From: Chara braunii
Taxonomy: Eukaryota > Streptophyta > Charophyceae > Charales > Characeae
NCBI GenBank assembly: GCA_003427395.1
Contig: BFEA01000497.1
Coordinates: 973,476-1,007,410, forward strand
Reading direction: 5' to 3'
Length of the DNA: 33,935 nt
Shown here: positions 8,712-19,315 of the stretch, one piece after another
Layout: the number at the start of each line of letters is the position of its first letter
How positions within the stretch are numbered: position 1 is the first letter of the stretch
Translations under genes and position numbers: made by a program
The notes under the pieces: model-generated
The model's database searches: none
What the model saw: the letters and a program-made list of their open reading frames with translations, nothing else
Told to the model about the DNA's origin: nothing

Positions 8712-9961
8712 CAGTACTTGATTGGGCATTCGGCAGGGAGACAATTTTTGGATTTCGCTATCACGATCTTGATCTTCTCCCTCACCTCCATCTTCGTCTC
8801 GTCTCCTCCCCCATCTCCTCATCTGTGGTATCTCCCCATGTGTATGCTCAAGGAGGGACCTTTCGTCTGTGTATGCGGTCCCTCCCCTCTCTCTCACATG
8901 TGTGGTGTGTGATGAGGTGTCACGTCAGTATCTGACAGGTCAGGTCATATCTTCTAGTCTTCCGCTGCGGTACATTGTGCTATTTTCGTATGTGTCTGGA
9001 TGTGCATTTGCTTGTTGATGCTTTGCTGACGCTGCATTGTCCATTCAAGTCATTTTCATCACTTTGTAGATTCTTGGCTCCATATACATCCCTCAATAGA
9101 GCATGTATCAGACAGCCTGGGACTGGGACACTTTGGAACGCTGGGACCGGGACTGGGGTGTCTGCAGTGTGAATCCTTTCACTTTCAGTCATTGGTCAAC
9201 CAAACTCAATGTATGCCGATCAGCAGTTTGACCAAAATTGAACTGGCATCCAACTGCAAGGTCCAGTGGCAGGTGAGTGCAAGTTGACCTGCATGGGGGG
9301 GCGGGGGGGGGGGGGGGGGGTGCATAGTCAAACATGAGACCTACCAAAGTCCACCAGGTCAACAACAGGTCAACCAAAGCTGGATTCAATCACCAAAAAA
9401 AAAAAAAAATTGACCAATGCCAATCGTGGGTCTATTCTCAATCTACTCAGTCATATTGGTCAGCCAAGCTTAACTGATGCCAATCAGCAGTTCGAGTCTG
9501 TTTGACCAAAGTGTGACTGCCTGATCAACCTGCAGTTCCAGGAGCAGGAACGACCATCTGGTCGATTGATTGGAGTCTACAAAGCAAGAACAAGCAGGTC
9601 AACTTCAGCCTGAAGTTTCATAAATGGAATGGTGTACCCGCATTCGACCCACAAACTGCGAACAAGATGAGTCTTTCGTGATTCCAATCCGAATACAGAG
9701 ATTCAGTGGGTGGCTTCTTTGCTTCCGCGCGTTTCCTTTGTTACTCTGAGCACTCAGCTCTCTGAAAAATTCACTCTGAAGAATTCCTTGGTTTCAGTTG
9801 TTGACTGGCCTGGTGACGTCCAGTTCTTTATCAAATAATAGAAGCCTGCAAACTTGCAAAGTTGTGGTCGAGACTTGGAAGCTCTTCTTTTTCCTTTTTC
9901 TTGGCTAACATACCGGATTGTCTGTTCTGCCCTGTGTTCATGTATGTCCCTTTCTCAACAG
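8712..9961. other. Non-repeat-like DNA, probable intron upstream of the candidate exon
   Basis: No transposon protein is seen. It holds a 9-bp inverted repeat (8852-8860 with 8877-8885), a G-rich run (9296-9320), an A run (about 9394-9408) and a diverged direct repeat pair (about 9191-9240 and 9451-9515, sharing ATTGGTCA-CCAA and ATCAGCAGTT). A branch-site-like CTAAC at about 9905 and a pyrimidine tract precede the exon acceptor. Confidence 0.5.
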
Positions 9962-10057
9962 ACGGAGGCTATGAAGGAAAAGAGAGACAAGACTCGAGCG
10001 CTGTCGATCAAGGAAGAGGAGAGGTGCAAATCTCTTGAGATGGCTTTGGAGTTAGCT
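9962..10057 (+). CDS. Candidate internal exon of an unidentified host gene (32 codons)
   Basis: An exact 96-nt open block is preceded by CCCTTTCTCAACAG and followed by GTAAGTTTTG, both strong GT-AG splice signals, with a CTAAC branch-site-like motif about 55 nt upstream. Its length is a multiple of three, and it can be read without stops from its first base. The encoded segment is almost all helix-forming and highly charged (TEAMKEKRDKTRALSIKEEE at the start, then Leu/Met/Glu-rich), as in a coiled coil. It is unlike any retroelement domain here, and it sits in the only part of the window free of element sequence. I cannot name the protein. Other exons of the gene are not visible, so flanking introns would have to be long and invaded by transposons. 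Confidence 0.55.
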
Positions 10058-10643
10058 GTAAGTTTTGCTCCATTTGACAGAGTTCTGCATACTTGCCAGA
10101 GAGTATCAGATACTCTCAGTTCTCTGGATTCACACATCCAGTAGAAATAGCTGAAGTCAGTTCTCAACTCCTCAATTCATTTGACTCCGCGTCAATGTGG
10201 GAGGGGAGTGGGGGGGGGGGGCGCCTTTGGCCTTCAGACCATGGATGGTCAAAGTCGGCGTGAAAATTGCACGATCCAGCTTTGATGATTTCCATGCTCA
10301 TAGTACTGCCTGGGATAATCCGAAAAACAATGAGGGCGGTAGGTTTGGTGCTGATCCTTCCAGGGGAAGTATTTAAATGAAATCAGAAAACAGATTGTAA
10401 GATGGGGGGAAAAAGTTATTGTGGCGAACTATCCAATGAAAGGACTTCATCGCTGTCAGCCTGCTTCCAGTCCCAGGCTCGGTTGTATGTAGCATATTCC
10501 CAAGTCCCACACAGGTTAGTGTCAGTTGGCCGACATAGGAAGATTCTGGTAGGTACCAGTAGGCTTAGAAAAAGTCTGTAGAAGTTGGTAGGCCCTTTTT
10601 GTCGGTCCGTCCAAGAAGTCCATAAACTTCCGGAAGCGACAAA
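10058..10643. other. Non-coding, probable intron downstream of the candidate exon
   Basis: Contains a G run (about 10210-10222) and ordinary mixed sequence up to the start of LTR-B; no gene or repeat family recognised. Confidence 0.5.
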
Positions 10644-11025
10644 TGCGAGGATTTGTGTCCTCGGCATGACGGTGAGGCGCCCTTTTGGGAAGCATGCGCC
10701 CGCCCTAAGTGCAGGCTGGCCCCTGAATATCGATGAGGCCTGAATCTGCCAAATTTGCAAGTCTCGGTGGGCGCCAGACAGTTACCAAGCGCCAGTTGGT
10801 TACATCCGCCTTGGTTGTGAAATTCAGAAGCATACGTGAGCCTTCCAGGTCCTTCCGGAAGCACAGTCGAAGCAGGCACACCTCACATTTACGTCTGGGT
10901 GGTTGGGAATGTCTAACCCATTCCGTCCCAGGCCACTGTCTGAACCGGCCTGTACGCACACACTTTGGCCAAACATGAAGCTAGAGGGCACACGCCCTAC
11001 CGAGGCAGGCAACGAGAGCCTAGCA

Positions 11026-11044
11026 GCTTTCCATATAGGAAAGC
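11026..11044 (+). repeat. LTR-B copy of the GGAAAG hairpin
   Basis: GCTTTCC and GGAAAGC flank the loop ATATA. The outer pair is G-C here and A-T in LTR-A, a compensatory difference. Confidence 0.6.
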
Positions 11045-11374
11045 GCAGGCCAAGGATTCGGTATCCGGGCACTTGTTTGGCCGGCAGTGCTGCTGGATAG
11101 TGTTGTGCAGGTCACTGGCAGGCAGCGCTCGTGCGTACGCGGACACAGAGAGAAGTAGGGAGCTGCAGGGAAGGCAGCGCCATAGCCAGCCCCCATAGTC
11201 GAACTTGGCTTGGAGTAAGGCCGGAGGAGGTGGTGGTGGTCTAGTGAGGAGACGTGGGAGAAGAAGACGGGGGTGAGCAAAAGAGAGAGATGAGGAGGAG
11301 GATGTGAGAGTACATACCTGGTCTTGGCGACGGTCTGCATGGTCGACATCTGCAAGTACTTCGCTTGCTGCTGC

Positions 11375-11382
11375 TGACGTCA
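11375..11382 (+). promoter_or_regulatory. TGACGTCA in LTR-B
   Basis: Same octamer and nearly the same distance from the LTR end (266 bp) as in LTR-A. Confidence 0.4.
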
Positions 11383-11651
11383 ACTGGTTGCTTCGTCATT
11401 AGGATAGGCGAGGATAGTAGTTGTGTGATCGTAGTCTGGGCGCTGAGCGCCAGGTAGGAGGAAGAGCTTCGAAGGCATTGTTGGTGGTGGCGAGTGTATG
11501 CTTTCATTGACAATTGGCATCGCTGCCTTGGTTCTCCTTCGGTGTAGTACCTGTGCTTTGCTTTCTAGACAACTTTCGACTATCTGGCTATCAATGTGAT
11601 TTTGCAATCTGGATTTCTATCATTTCGTTATTGCTAATTTTCCTTGCAATT

Positions 11652-11663
11652 TGGTATCGGAGC
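11652..11663 (+). other. Primer-binding site (initiator-Met tRNA type)
   Basis: TGGTATCGGAGC lies 3 nt after the LTR end. It differs by one base from the common plant retrotransposon site TGGTATCAGAGC, which pairs with the 3' end of initiator tRNA-Met. This fixes the LTR as 5' and the strand as plus. Confidence 0.8.
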
Positions 11664-12022
11664 TGGTTCGAGCCGCTCCACTGGCTCCTTTGCAATAGTT
11701 GTTTGGTACTTTGACGTGGATGTGCAAGGCAGTGATAAGGCTTGTGCATTGGGTGTAGTGGCGCCCTTGGGTCAAGAGGGCGTGCCAGGAAGGCTATGTG
11801 GCGACAATGGGACGTACGCTGGATGATGAGAGGTTGCTGACGTGACACTTGAGCCGAGGTGGAATTGCATTATATTATGGGTTGTGCCGAGGCATCAACC
11901 CGTCATCATAACTGCACGTCAGGTTACTGGTGAGAAATTTGTGATTGGGGGCAGCATATGAGGTACGTTACTCCTTACATTATCTACCCTCTTCGTTGCT
12001 TCTTACCGTGAGGAAGTGAGTC
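11664..12022 (+). other. Leader remnant after LTR-B
   Basis: No open gag follows the primer-binding site. The sequence looks like untranslated leader and passes, without a visible junction, into unrelated DNA somewhere near 11.9-12.0 kb. Confidence 0.4.
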
Positions 12023-12523
12023 TCATCTTGAGAGTCCTCTCATTGTGAGGTGTCGTGAGCGCTCAACCTTGAGAGTCGAGATTCTTCTTGGGGAGCATGC
12101 TGGTGGGAGACGGGCGTTGCCTCTGAAGGGCCCTAGACGAAGCACTTGGGTCACGGTGTAGGGCCCCACCCTGTTAGACTTTCGAGCCTGAGTCGACCCC
12201 CTCATAGGGTCCTAGTTGGCTCGGCTGCGCCCACGCCCATGCGTTGGGCACACAACCATTCGTCACAAAGTCACCCCCACCTAGTGATTTGAGATGGATG
12301 GGGGTGGGCCAACGAGCGAGAGAGCTTTGACATTGGGGATGTAGCTCAACTTTCGTGCTAGGTGGGTGGTCCCGCTGATCTTTCGCAAGCACACATTCTT
12401 TGATACCTTTGTTATATTCGCATGCAATCGCTCCTTCCAATACTCAAGCAGTCCAGGGGGTCCTTCAAAAACTTTTCTTCTTATGTGCGTACGCCAAGCG
12501 TCCTCCTTCGACCACGCATCCAT
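12023..12523 (-). pseudogene. Unidentified minus-strand coding-like fragments
   Basis: Starting at ATG 12523, a tryptophan- and charge-rich stretch (MDAWSKEDAWRTHIRRK at the start) is open to 12281. Near 12430 a second frame becomes more protein-like and stays open to 12174, and a third short frame covers 12023-12205. The pattern suggests one frameshifted protein rather than three genes. I recognise no motif. It could be the remnant of a retroelement gag or of a host gene. Confidence 0.25.
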
Positions 12524-13435
12524 TCACTAAGTGCAGAATCCTAGAGGCATCGTTCAAGTAGAGAGGTGTCCCTCGGGTTAGGCCTAGGGACTAAGTCACG
12601 TGGGTCCCTATTGTCTCACTTGGGCGCCCTCCGCTCCGTCTTCTAGCCGATCTGTGTGCTGGCTTCCTTTATCTCATGTGTCATTCATGTTTCCCACGTC
12701 GTGTCGTGTTGTTTGCCTATACACCCCTTTATCTTTTTGGGGCCCCGCCTATACTTTCATGCGACTTGGTGGCCCTCTCGGCCACCCATTGCTTTCGCGG
12801 ACCTTCAACCATTCAGGCCACCTTTCCTTTCACAGGCGGGACAACATGCACAATAGACTCATTCATGGGGGAGGGTTACGTTCACAACCCGTTCAGCTGC
12901 CGTCCCTTTTCGCCGCCTGACCTCGTCGGGCGCTATTCAGCTCGAGGCGTCCTAAGGTTACTCACCTGCACACTCAATGCAATATAGACAAGCACAACAC
13001 CCATTCGGGGTGAACACATAATCTCTCCCGCATGCTTATTTTCGTTCTCCCTTGATTCCTTCCTTCTCTATTCCTTTCCATTGCCCAAACCATGCTCTTC
13101 TCTTTCACATGCAGTCGGGGTGTTGGTCGAGTCCACTGACCTTTCTTTCTTTCAACGAGTCTTTTCAAGCCTCGGAACCGTTCCAATCCTCAAGTCCTTA
13201 CGAATCCTTAAGTCCCTTGTGCTCACAAGTCTTTTCCAATCCTTAAACATTTTTCCTTCTTGGTGGCGCAAGGGACCGGCAACCTTCCCCTTGCCCTCTC
13301 TTTCCACTAAGTGAGGCTAATGTTCTTTCACCGTTCGTTCCCTGGATGTGTGACAAGTGGGTGGGGCAGGGTCGCATGCCAAAAGAGAAGAAGGGAGAGA
13401 AGGGTTAGATTAGAGGGAGTTGGTGAATAAGAGGA

Positions 13436-13437
<2 letters not shown>
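12524..13437. other. Pyrimidine-rich non-coding stretch
   Basis: Strong C/T bias on the plus strand, as in the flank of the giant minus-strand element, but no shared repeat or coding region found. It may be diverged LTR or untranslated DNA. Confidence 0.35.

Positions 13438-13490
<53 letters not shown>
13438..13490 (+). repeat. (AG)n microsatellite at the edge of the gap
   Basis: About 26 AG dinucleotides run directly into the N run, so the true length is unknown and the gap was probably caused by this and the minisatellite on the other side. Confidence 0.95.
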
Positions 13491-14145
13491 NNNNNNNNNN
13501 NNNNNNNNNNNNNNNNNNNNNNNNNNNNNNNNNNNNNNNNNNNNNNNNNNNNNNNNNNNNNNNNNNNNNNNNNNNNNNNNNNNNNNNNNNNNNNNNNNNN
13601 NNNNNNNNNNNNNNNNNNNNNNNNNNNNNNNNNNNNNNNNNNNNNNNNNNNNNNNNNNNNNNNNNNNNNNNNNNNNNNNNNNNNNNNNNNNNNNNNNNNN
13701 NNNNNNNNNNNNNNNNNNNNNNNNNNNNNNNNNNNNNNNNNNNNNNNNNNNNNNNNNNNNNNNNNNNNNNNNNNNNNNNNNNNNNNNNNNNNNNNNNNNN
13801 NNNNNNNNNNNNNNNNNNNNNNNNNNNNNNNNNNNNNNNNNNNNNNNNNNNNNNNNNNNNNNNNNNNNNNNNNNNNNNNNNNNNNNNNNNNNNNNNNNNN
13901 NNNNNNNNNNNNNNNNNNNNNNNNNNNNNNNNNNNNNNNNNNNNNNNNNNNNNNNNNNNNNNNNNNNNNNNNNNNNNNNNNNNNNNNNNNNNNNNNNNNN
14001 NNNNNNNNNNNNNNNNNNNNNNNNNNNNNNNNNNNNNNNNNNNNNNNNNNNNNNNNNNNNNNNNNNNNNNNNNNNNNNNNNNNNNNNNNNNNNNNNNNNN
14101 NNNNNNNNNNNNNNNNNNNNNNNNNNNNNNNNNNNNNNNNNNNNN
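13491..14145. other. Assembly gap (655 N)
   Basis: Unknown bases; linkage of the two sides cannot be checked from the sequence. Confidence 1.
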
Positions 14146-14594
14146 GGATGGGTGATGGAGGTGGAGGAGGAAGAAGGTGTGAGGTGGTTGGCTATGGTGG
14201 ATGGGTGATGGAGGTGGAGGAGGAAGAAGGTGTGAGGTGGGAGGCTATGGTGGATGGGTGATGGAGGTGGAGGAGGAATAAGGTGTGAGGTGGGCGGCTA
14301 TGGTGGATGGGTGATGGAGGTGGAGGAGGAATAAGGTGTGAGGTGGGCGGCTATGGTGGATGGGTGATGAAGGTGGAGGAGGAAGAAGGGGTGAGGTGGT
14401 TGGCTATGGTGGATGGGTGATGGAGGTGGAGGAGGAAGAAGGGGTGAGGTGGTTGGCTATGGTGGATGGGTGATGGAGGTGGAGGAGGAAGAAGGGGTGA
14501 GGTCATTGGCTATGGTGGATGGGTGATGGAGGTGGAGGATGAAGAAGGTGTGAGGTGGTTGGCTATGGTGGATGGGTAATGGAGGTGGAGGATG
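14146..14594 (+). repeat. 53-bp minisatellite, about 8.5 copies
   Basis: Unit starts at 14146, 14199, 14252, 14305, 14358, 14411, 14464, 14517 and 14570, beginning GGATGGGTGATGGAGGTGG. Copies differ at a few positions (for example GAATAAGG against GAAGAAGG). The period is not a multiple of three, so it is not a coding repeat. The array probably continues into the gap. Confidence 0.95.
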
Positions 14595-15016
14595 ATCCCA
14601 AACTGGCAGTGGTTCCGCTCCTCTCACTCCGGTTGAGTGTAGTGCTCTCTTGAGCTCATGTGCCCAGCATGTACTTGCCTCATGCAAATGTGAGTATGGC
14701 GGGCTGCTCCCCCAGCTTAAATAGGCTGGGCATAGCACTTCGCCCAATTTCCTCCGCCCCATGTGCTCCATGGTGAGCCGAGGTACCCCCAAGACTCTCC
14801 CTCACTAGTAGGCCTTTCCTGGAGTACATGGGCCTCTTTTTGGCCAAGTACATGCAGTCCGAGTGGTTGGTGCCAACTCGGACTGCCTCTAGAGCCTCCT
14901 CATGCCTCATTTCGATTTTCAGTACCTGCCCCTTGGGTCCGAATAATCAAAGTTCGCAATTGGTTGGAATTCGGGATCGCCTAAAAGTGCAAACACTGGG
15001 GGCGACAGAGGGACCA
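14595..15016 (+). other. Possible remnant LTR end with TATA-like and primer-site-like motifs
   Basis: Contains CTTAAATAGG (about 14716-14725) inside a CCAGC/GCTGG inverted repeat and a strong hairpin at 14854-14886. At 14997 a TGGGGGCGACAGAGGGACC stretch follows GCAAACA, in the arrangement of an LTR end and a primer-binding site. I cannot match the primer to a tRNA, so this stays tentative. Confidence 0.25.
14854..14886 (+). repeat. Strong inverted repeat
   Basis: GCAGTCCGAG and CTCGGACTGC are perfect arms. Inside them TTGG and CCAA also pair with a small bulge, giving about 14 base pairs. Confidence 0.75.
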
Positions 15017-15416
15017 TAGTAGTGATTGATGCCAGACATCACAAAGGGTCCATGGAGAACACAAATTTGATTGATCATTTACAAATACAAGATCTAAGTG
15101 ACCAAATTTTCCGACTTGGCGAGCCACACGCGAATGTTTTTTTCTTAAAGAAAAACGCCTTAAGGGTTTTTTTCTTGATTTTCTCTAGTCCTACCTCTTT
15201 TTGGGTAGGCCGGGGTACTTTCTTGTACCTCGGTTCATTTTCTGCCTTAGATCTTGGAATAATCCGAGCTACCTACAAGTGTCGCATGCTTCAGATTTGA
15301 GCCCCATGGCTCACTTTTTCAATTTCTGGTGCATCTCGCCTTCGTTTTTGGCCAAATGCACTATTTTATCCTTTCTTTTCTTTGTTTTTTTCCATTTTGG
15401 GCTGCCAACTCATTCT

Positions 15417-15460
15417 GGAGTTGGCCGTTTTAGTTTTTCCCACAAAAAACGGCCAACTCC
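15417..15460. repeat. 15-bp perfect inverted repeat
   Basis: GGAGTTGGCCGTTTT (15417-15431) pairs with AAAACGGCCAACTCC (15446-15460) across a 14-nt loop. A second hairpin, GAGATAA-GCCC / GGGC-TTATCTC with one mismatch, follows at 15506-15532. Both lie just outside the 1.2-kb duplication. Confidence 0.8.
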
Positions 15461-15559
15461 TTTTTGCTTTTTTCTCATTTTCACCTTTTTAATTTAGATA
15501 TTGTTGAGATAATGCCCTAAGGGCCTTATCTCTTCACTCCGGATTTGTTTCCACTAAAT

Positions 15560-17995
15560 GTGGAGTAATGAGGTCACAGTAGGGATCTGCCAGTCCCCAT
15601 TGGCCTGTTCATTTCCCTCCACCTTTTTCTCCACCTTTGTCTCAGTCTCCCTCCTATTTTTCTCCTTTTTTTTTCTTTTTTTTAAATGTGAAAAGCGTCA
15701 AGTAGCTATTGAGACTTTTTCTAGGCCATTCATCTTGATCTAGATCTAGATTAAGTGGTTGCCCATTATTTCTCGGATCACAGTAAATGATGCCCCCACA
15801 CCCATAGGAGCATTTTGTCTCCGTTAGTCTCAATTTTTGGGCCCCCTTGCTTCGATTTTTCCTTGGCAACCTATTTTCTGCATAAAGCCCCTTGAGGCTT
15901 TATTTTCTCGTGCTTGGCTAGTTCGCGATATCTCAGACTACAAGGTAGGCCTTTTTTCTTTGTTTCCCTTTCCCTTTCTCCCCGAGTTTTTCTCTAGTAG
16001 TTGCTAATATTTTCCACCGGTAGATCTGAATCTTGACGGTGCAACTTGCTTCGTTTGCCCATCCCTCATGTTGACCTACAGTTCCCTTGGGACAACTTAA
16101 GTCCCTGCCACTCATCTTACACTAGTCCCGCCAGTAGTCCTGCCGATATATGTCCCAAATTTTGACTATTTTTATTTGGGTTCATCTAGTCCCTGGCAGC
16201 GTTTCTCATGACGTCCCATTTTTTAATTTGGGACTTCCTAGTCCCCGTCAGTCCCAATCTTCCCTCCAATGTGGCCCAAGTGTGCCTAATATTCTCGACC
16301 GCTAGATCTTCATCTCATGGTTGCCCTTTATCGCCTCCACATACTCCATGCTTAAGACGCTTCTTTCTAGTGTCTTGAACGTGCTAAGGCTCATATTCCT
16401 TTGACCTTGGCACCCCCACGCAGTTCATTAATTCCCAAATACAATGCTGGTTATTATCCTAGCTGGTCATTTTCCTGGTCTCATTGCCCCCATACTTGCC
16501 CCAAACTAAAACAAAATGGAGCGACACATTTTCAAGTGCATCCGGGCTCAATATTGGCTTCGGATGTTCTTGAAACATGTGTTTTCCTCCATTCTTGCAA
16601 TCCGCTGTATCTCGGTTGCAAAAGGTCTTAATTTTCTTTGATTTTTTCAAGAAAATCTGAAGAAAATCAAGATACTTTGTGATCGATTCACCCTAGGATG
16701 AATCCGGTCATAAATGCATCTCCAAGTAACCATTTTTTACCGTTAGTGATCCTTTTTTCCTTTTCTTTTTTTATTTCTCTTCTTGTTCCCCACAAGATTT
16801 GGACAGTAGGGACTTGCCAGTCCCTACTAACGACCAACTCACTCGCTTCTTCTCCTCCTCTTTCATCTCATTCTTCCTCCTTTTTCTCTTTTTTTTTTCC
16901 CTTTTTTTTTTTTTTCTGACATGCTAAGAGTCAACTAGCTGTTGAGACTTTTTCTAGGTCATGGATCTTGATCTAGGCCTAGATCATGCTCAAGGGGCAG
17001 TCTGTTATTTCTCGGACTGCAGTTATGGCACCCCCATACTCATGGGAGCCCCGTTCTACCACCGTTAACTCCAAATTGTGACCCCCTTTACTCCAATTTT
17101 CACTTGGTAGCTTATTTCTCTCATAGAGTCTCTCACGGCTCCAGTTTCTCTAGTCCGGCTGGTCCAAAATATCATGGACTACAGTCTACACCCCCCTTCC
17201 TCATTTCTTCCCTTCTTTGCCCTCTACGACTCTCCCGCTTGATCCTATTAGTGTTAGCACTAGTGGTGCTAATATTTCGAGTCATTAGATCTTGATATCG
17301 ACGATGCATCTCTCTTTGATTATTCCTTCCTCACGAACCCCCATAGTTCTCTTGGGACATCTCAAGTCCCCGATACTTGTTCCGTACAACTCCTGGACAC
17401 TAGTCCCGCCGGTGGTCTCGTCGGTGGTCTCGCCGCTTCCGGTGCCAATTTGTGATTATTTTTATTGGAGCCCACGTGGTCCCCGACACCACTCCCATGT
17501 CGTTCCAATTTTATTTAGGACTCCCTTGTCTCTGGCACTCCCAATTTTCTCCTCTCCATGTGTCTCATGTGTGCCAAATATTTTTTGTCGCGTGATGTTG
17601 ATCTCGTGGTCGCCATTCATCGTCGTTATTCAGTCCTCATGCTTGACACTCTCTTTTCTAGTGTCGTGCGGCCGTCAAGGCTCATTTTCTCATGGCATTG
17701 ACACTTCCTTGCGGCCCGTCAAATCTCGGAGTGCAATGGTGACCCTTTTCTTAGTCCCATTGGCCCTACACTTGCCTCAAACTGGAACAAAATGAAGCGA
17801 CACATCCCCAAGTGCATCCGAACTCAATATTGGGTCCGGATGTACTTGAAACATGTGTTTGCTTTATTTTTTGTGATCCGTTGCCTTCTCGATTTATTTT
17901 GATTTTCTTTCCAAAAAAAAAAAAGACTCAAGTCATTTTGCAACGGTTTCATCCTAGGATGAATTCGGTCACAAAATGTACCTAAGACATGTATT
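15560..17995 (-). repeat. Tandem duplication of a ~1.23-1.26 kb unit inside the LTR
   Basis: Copy 1 (about 15560-16760) and copy 2 (about 16790-17995) are in direct orientation. Matching anchors are ACAGTAGGGA (15576 and 16803), the GTCAAGTAGCT / GTCAACTAGCTGTTGAG block with TTTTTCTAGG, the ATCTTGATCTAG block, TTATTTCTCGGA, the ACACTAGTCCCGCC segment, the AAAATGGAGCGACACAT / AAAATGAAGCGACACAT segment, and CCTAGGATGAAT-CGGTCA (16692 and 17953). Offsets are 1227-1261 bp. Divergence by eye is substantial, so the duplication is old. Confidence 0.85.
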
Positions 17996-18855
17996 TTCTT
18001 TGGCTCTAGGTATCCATTTTTATCCGTTTTTGTCCCTACTGCATCTAGTCTTGATGCAGTCTTGTTCAAGGCACCTAGACCTCTTTTTGTGGAGGGGCAA
18101 GCTGGTCATGATGTGACGGCTTGCCCTTTTCCACTCCCACACTCTCCTACCTTTCCCATTCTCCATCTATGCCCTTTTCTCCGCATCCTTGCTGACTGTT
18201 TTCGTTCGGATCACATTTGAACCTCATTTTTCAGGTTCAGTGTACCTGGTTATTCCCCAAGGTCTTTGTGATCTGTTGCATCCCTTTTGGGTCCCTTCTC
18301 AATTTCAAAGCCTAGAAGCCTTGAAATTGAGACTCTCCTTCTCTTTTCTAGCCTTTTTCATTTTGGCTCCCAGGGACCACCTATTTTCAAATTGCCCAAG
18401 CTTGCGTGCTTATTTAGGTGGTACCTACTAACCCTTTTGTACCCTCCTTGCTTGGTCTATGACCCTTAGGCCTTTCTGCTGCCGTATTCTGGTGGCCCCC
18501 TTGGCCAGATGCTATGATCTCTTGTGCCGACACCAAGGCGCTATTTTCCTTGGTGTCGTCAACCCCCTTTTTCCGGCGGTCCTTAGTACCTATGTATTAT
18601 TTCTCTGGTGGTCCCCTTTCTTCAAGAAGGAGGGCCGCCTTTACTCATTTACTGTAGCATTTTGCCAACCGCAACTTCATGGTTCATTCCTGGTTTTAAT
18701 GGTCTGGCGGTCTCGGGACGCCTCTTGGGTCCTTGGCGCCGGCGATCTCGCCTTAGTCCTTCATCTTTCCTTTCTCTCTTACCTCCTCATTCCGGATTCC
18801 TATGTTGTGCACATCTTAACCATATATCACGTCTTAAGGTCTGGGACTTGATTCG
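17996..18855. other. Non-coding part of the long LTR
   Basis: No gene seen; T/C-rich plus strand with several short inverted repeats. Confidence 0.5.
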
Positions 18856-18878
18856 GGAACCAAAGGTTCCAACATATT

Positions 18879-18909
18879 CCCCCCGCTTATTCGCGATGTC
18901 CTCATCGCG
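18879..18909 (-). other. Polypurine tract with upstream hairpin, module 1
   Basis: On the minus strand CGCGATG-AGGA-CATCGCG forms a 7-bp hairpin, followed within 10 nt by a GCGGGGGG tract and the LTR start. The same hairpin plus G-tract recurs at 20102-20133. Confidence 0.65.
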
Positions 18910-18948
18910 CACTAGTCTGGAGTTAATAGGGGAAGCAACGGGTTGGTG

Positions 18949-19070
18949 GGATAGACAGTGGAGAGGGAGCGAGATGCGATAGGTAGTTAGTTTGTCAGGG
19001 TCCTTTTTTGGATATACAGTGGAGAGGGAGCGAGATGTGATAGGTAGTTAGTTTGCCAGGGTCCTTTTAT
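18949..19070 (-). repeat. 61-bp tandem duplication
   Basis: Two nearly identical copies, offset 61 bp (anchor ACAGTGGAGAGGGAG at 18955 and 19016). Confidence 0.9.
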
Positions 19071-19085
19071 CCTTTCTCATACATT

Positions 19086-19315
19086 TCCCTTGTTTCTTTC
19101 CCAAGCCTTGCCGCCCTTAGTGCATCAAATAATTTGTTTTTTGGCTTGTGCAGTCTGTGTTTCTTTCTCGAGCCTTGCCACCCTCAATGCATCATATAAT
19201 ATGCTCTTTGGCCCGTGCAGTCCATATTTCTTCCTGAGCTTTGCCACCCTCAGTGCATCAAATAATCTACTATGCAGTCCATGTTTCTTTCTCGAGCCTT
19301 ACCACCCCTTTCCGT
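19086..19315 (-). repeat. Tandem array, 58-67 bp unit, about 4 copies
   Basis: The anchor GCCTTGCCNCCCT(C/T)A(G/A)TGCATCA recurs at about 19105, 19172 and 19238, with a partial copy at 19296. Units carry TTTCTTTCTCGAG and a TGTGCAGTC element. Confidence 0.85.

Larger units (their letters stand above)
10644..11648 (+). mobile_element. 5' LTR, family 1 (LTR-B), 1005 bp
   Basis: Begins TGCGAGGA like LTR-A and ends TTTTCCTTGCA at 11648, followed by a primer-binding site, so it is a 5' LTR. The bases before it are not a polypurine tract. It shares with LTR-A and LTR-C the CTAAGTG hairpin (10698-10720), the GCCAGTTGGTTAC block, the GGAAAG hairpin (11026-11044), the ACATACCTGGT block (11312-11322), TGACGTCA (11375) and the GTCTGGGCGCTGAGCGCC segment. 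Sequence divergence from the other copies is large by eye, so this is an old, separate copy. Confidence 0.8.
15017..18874 (-). mobile_element. Very long 3' LTR of the giant element (lower edge unresolved)
   Basis: On the minus strand, GCGGGGGGAATA (polypurine tract) is followed at 18874 by TGTTGGAACC, a typical LTR start. A palindrome GGAACC-TTT-GGTTCC lies just inside (18856-18870). The LTR has no coding capacity, is very T/C-rich on the plus strand and holds two diverged copies of a 1.2-kb unit. If it extends to about 15.0 kb it is close to 3.9 kb long. Confidence 0.5.

Noticed and set aside
13420-14208. 262-codon plus-strand frame
   Set aside because: Created by the N run between an AG microsatellite and a minisatellite.
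17292-17795. 167-codon plus-strand frame in the long LTR
   Set aside because: Lies inside copy 2 of the 1.2-kb duplication; copy 1 is not open in the same way, and the composition is low-complexity.
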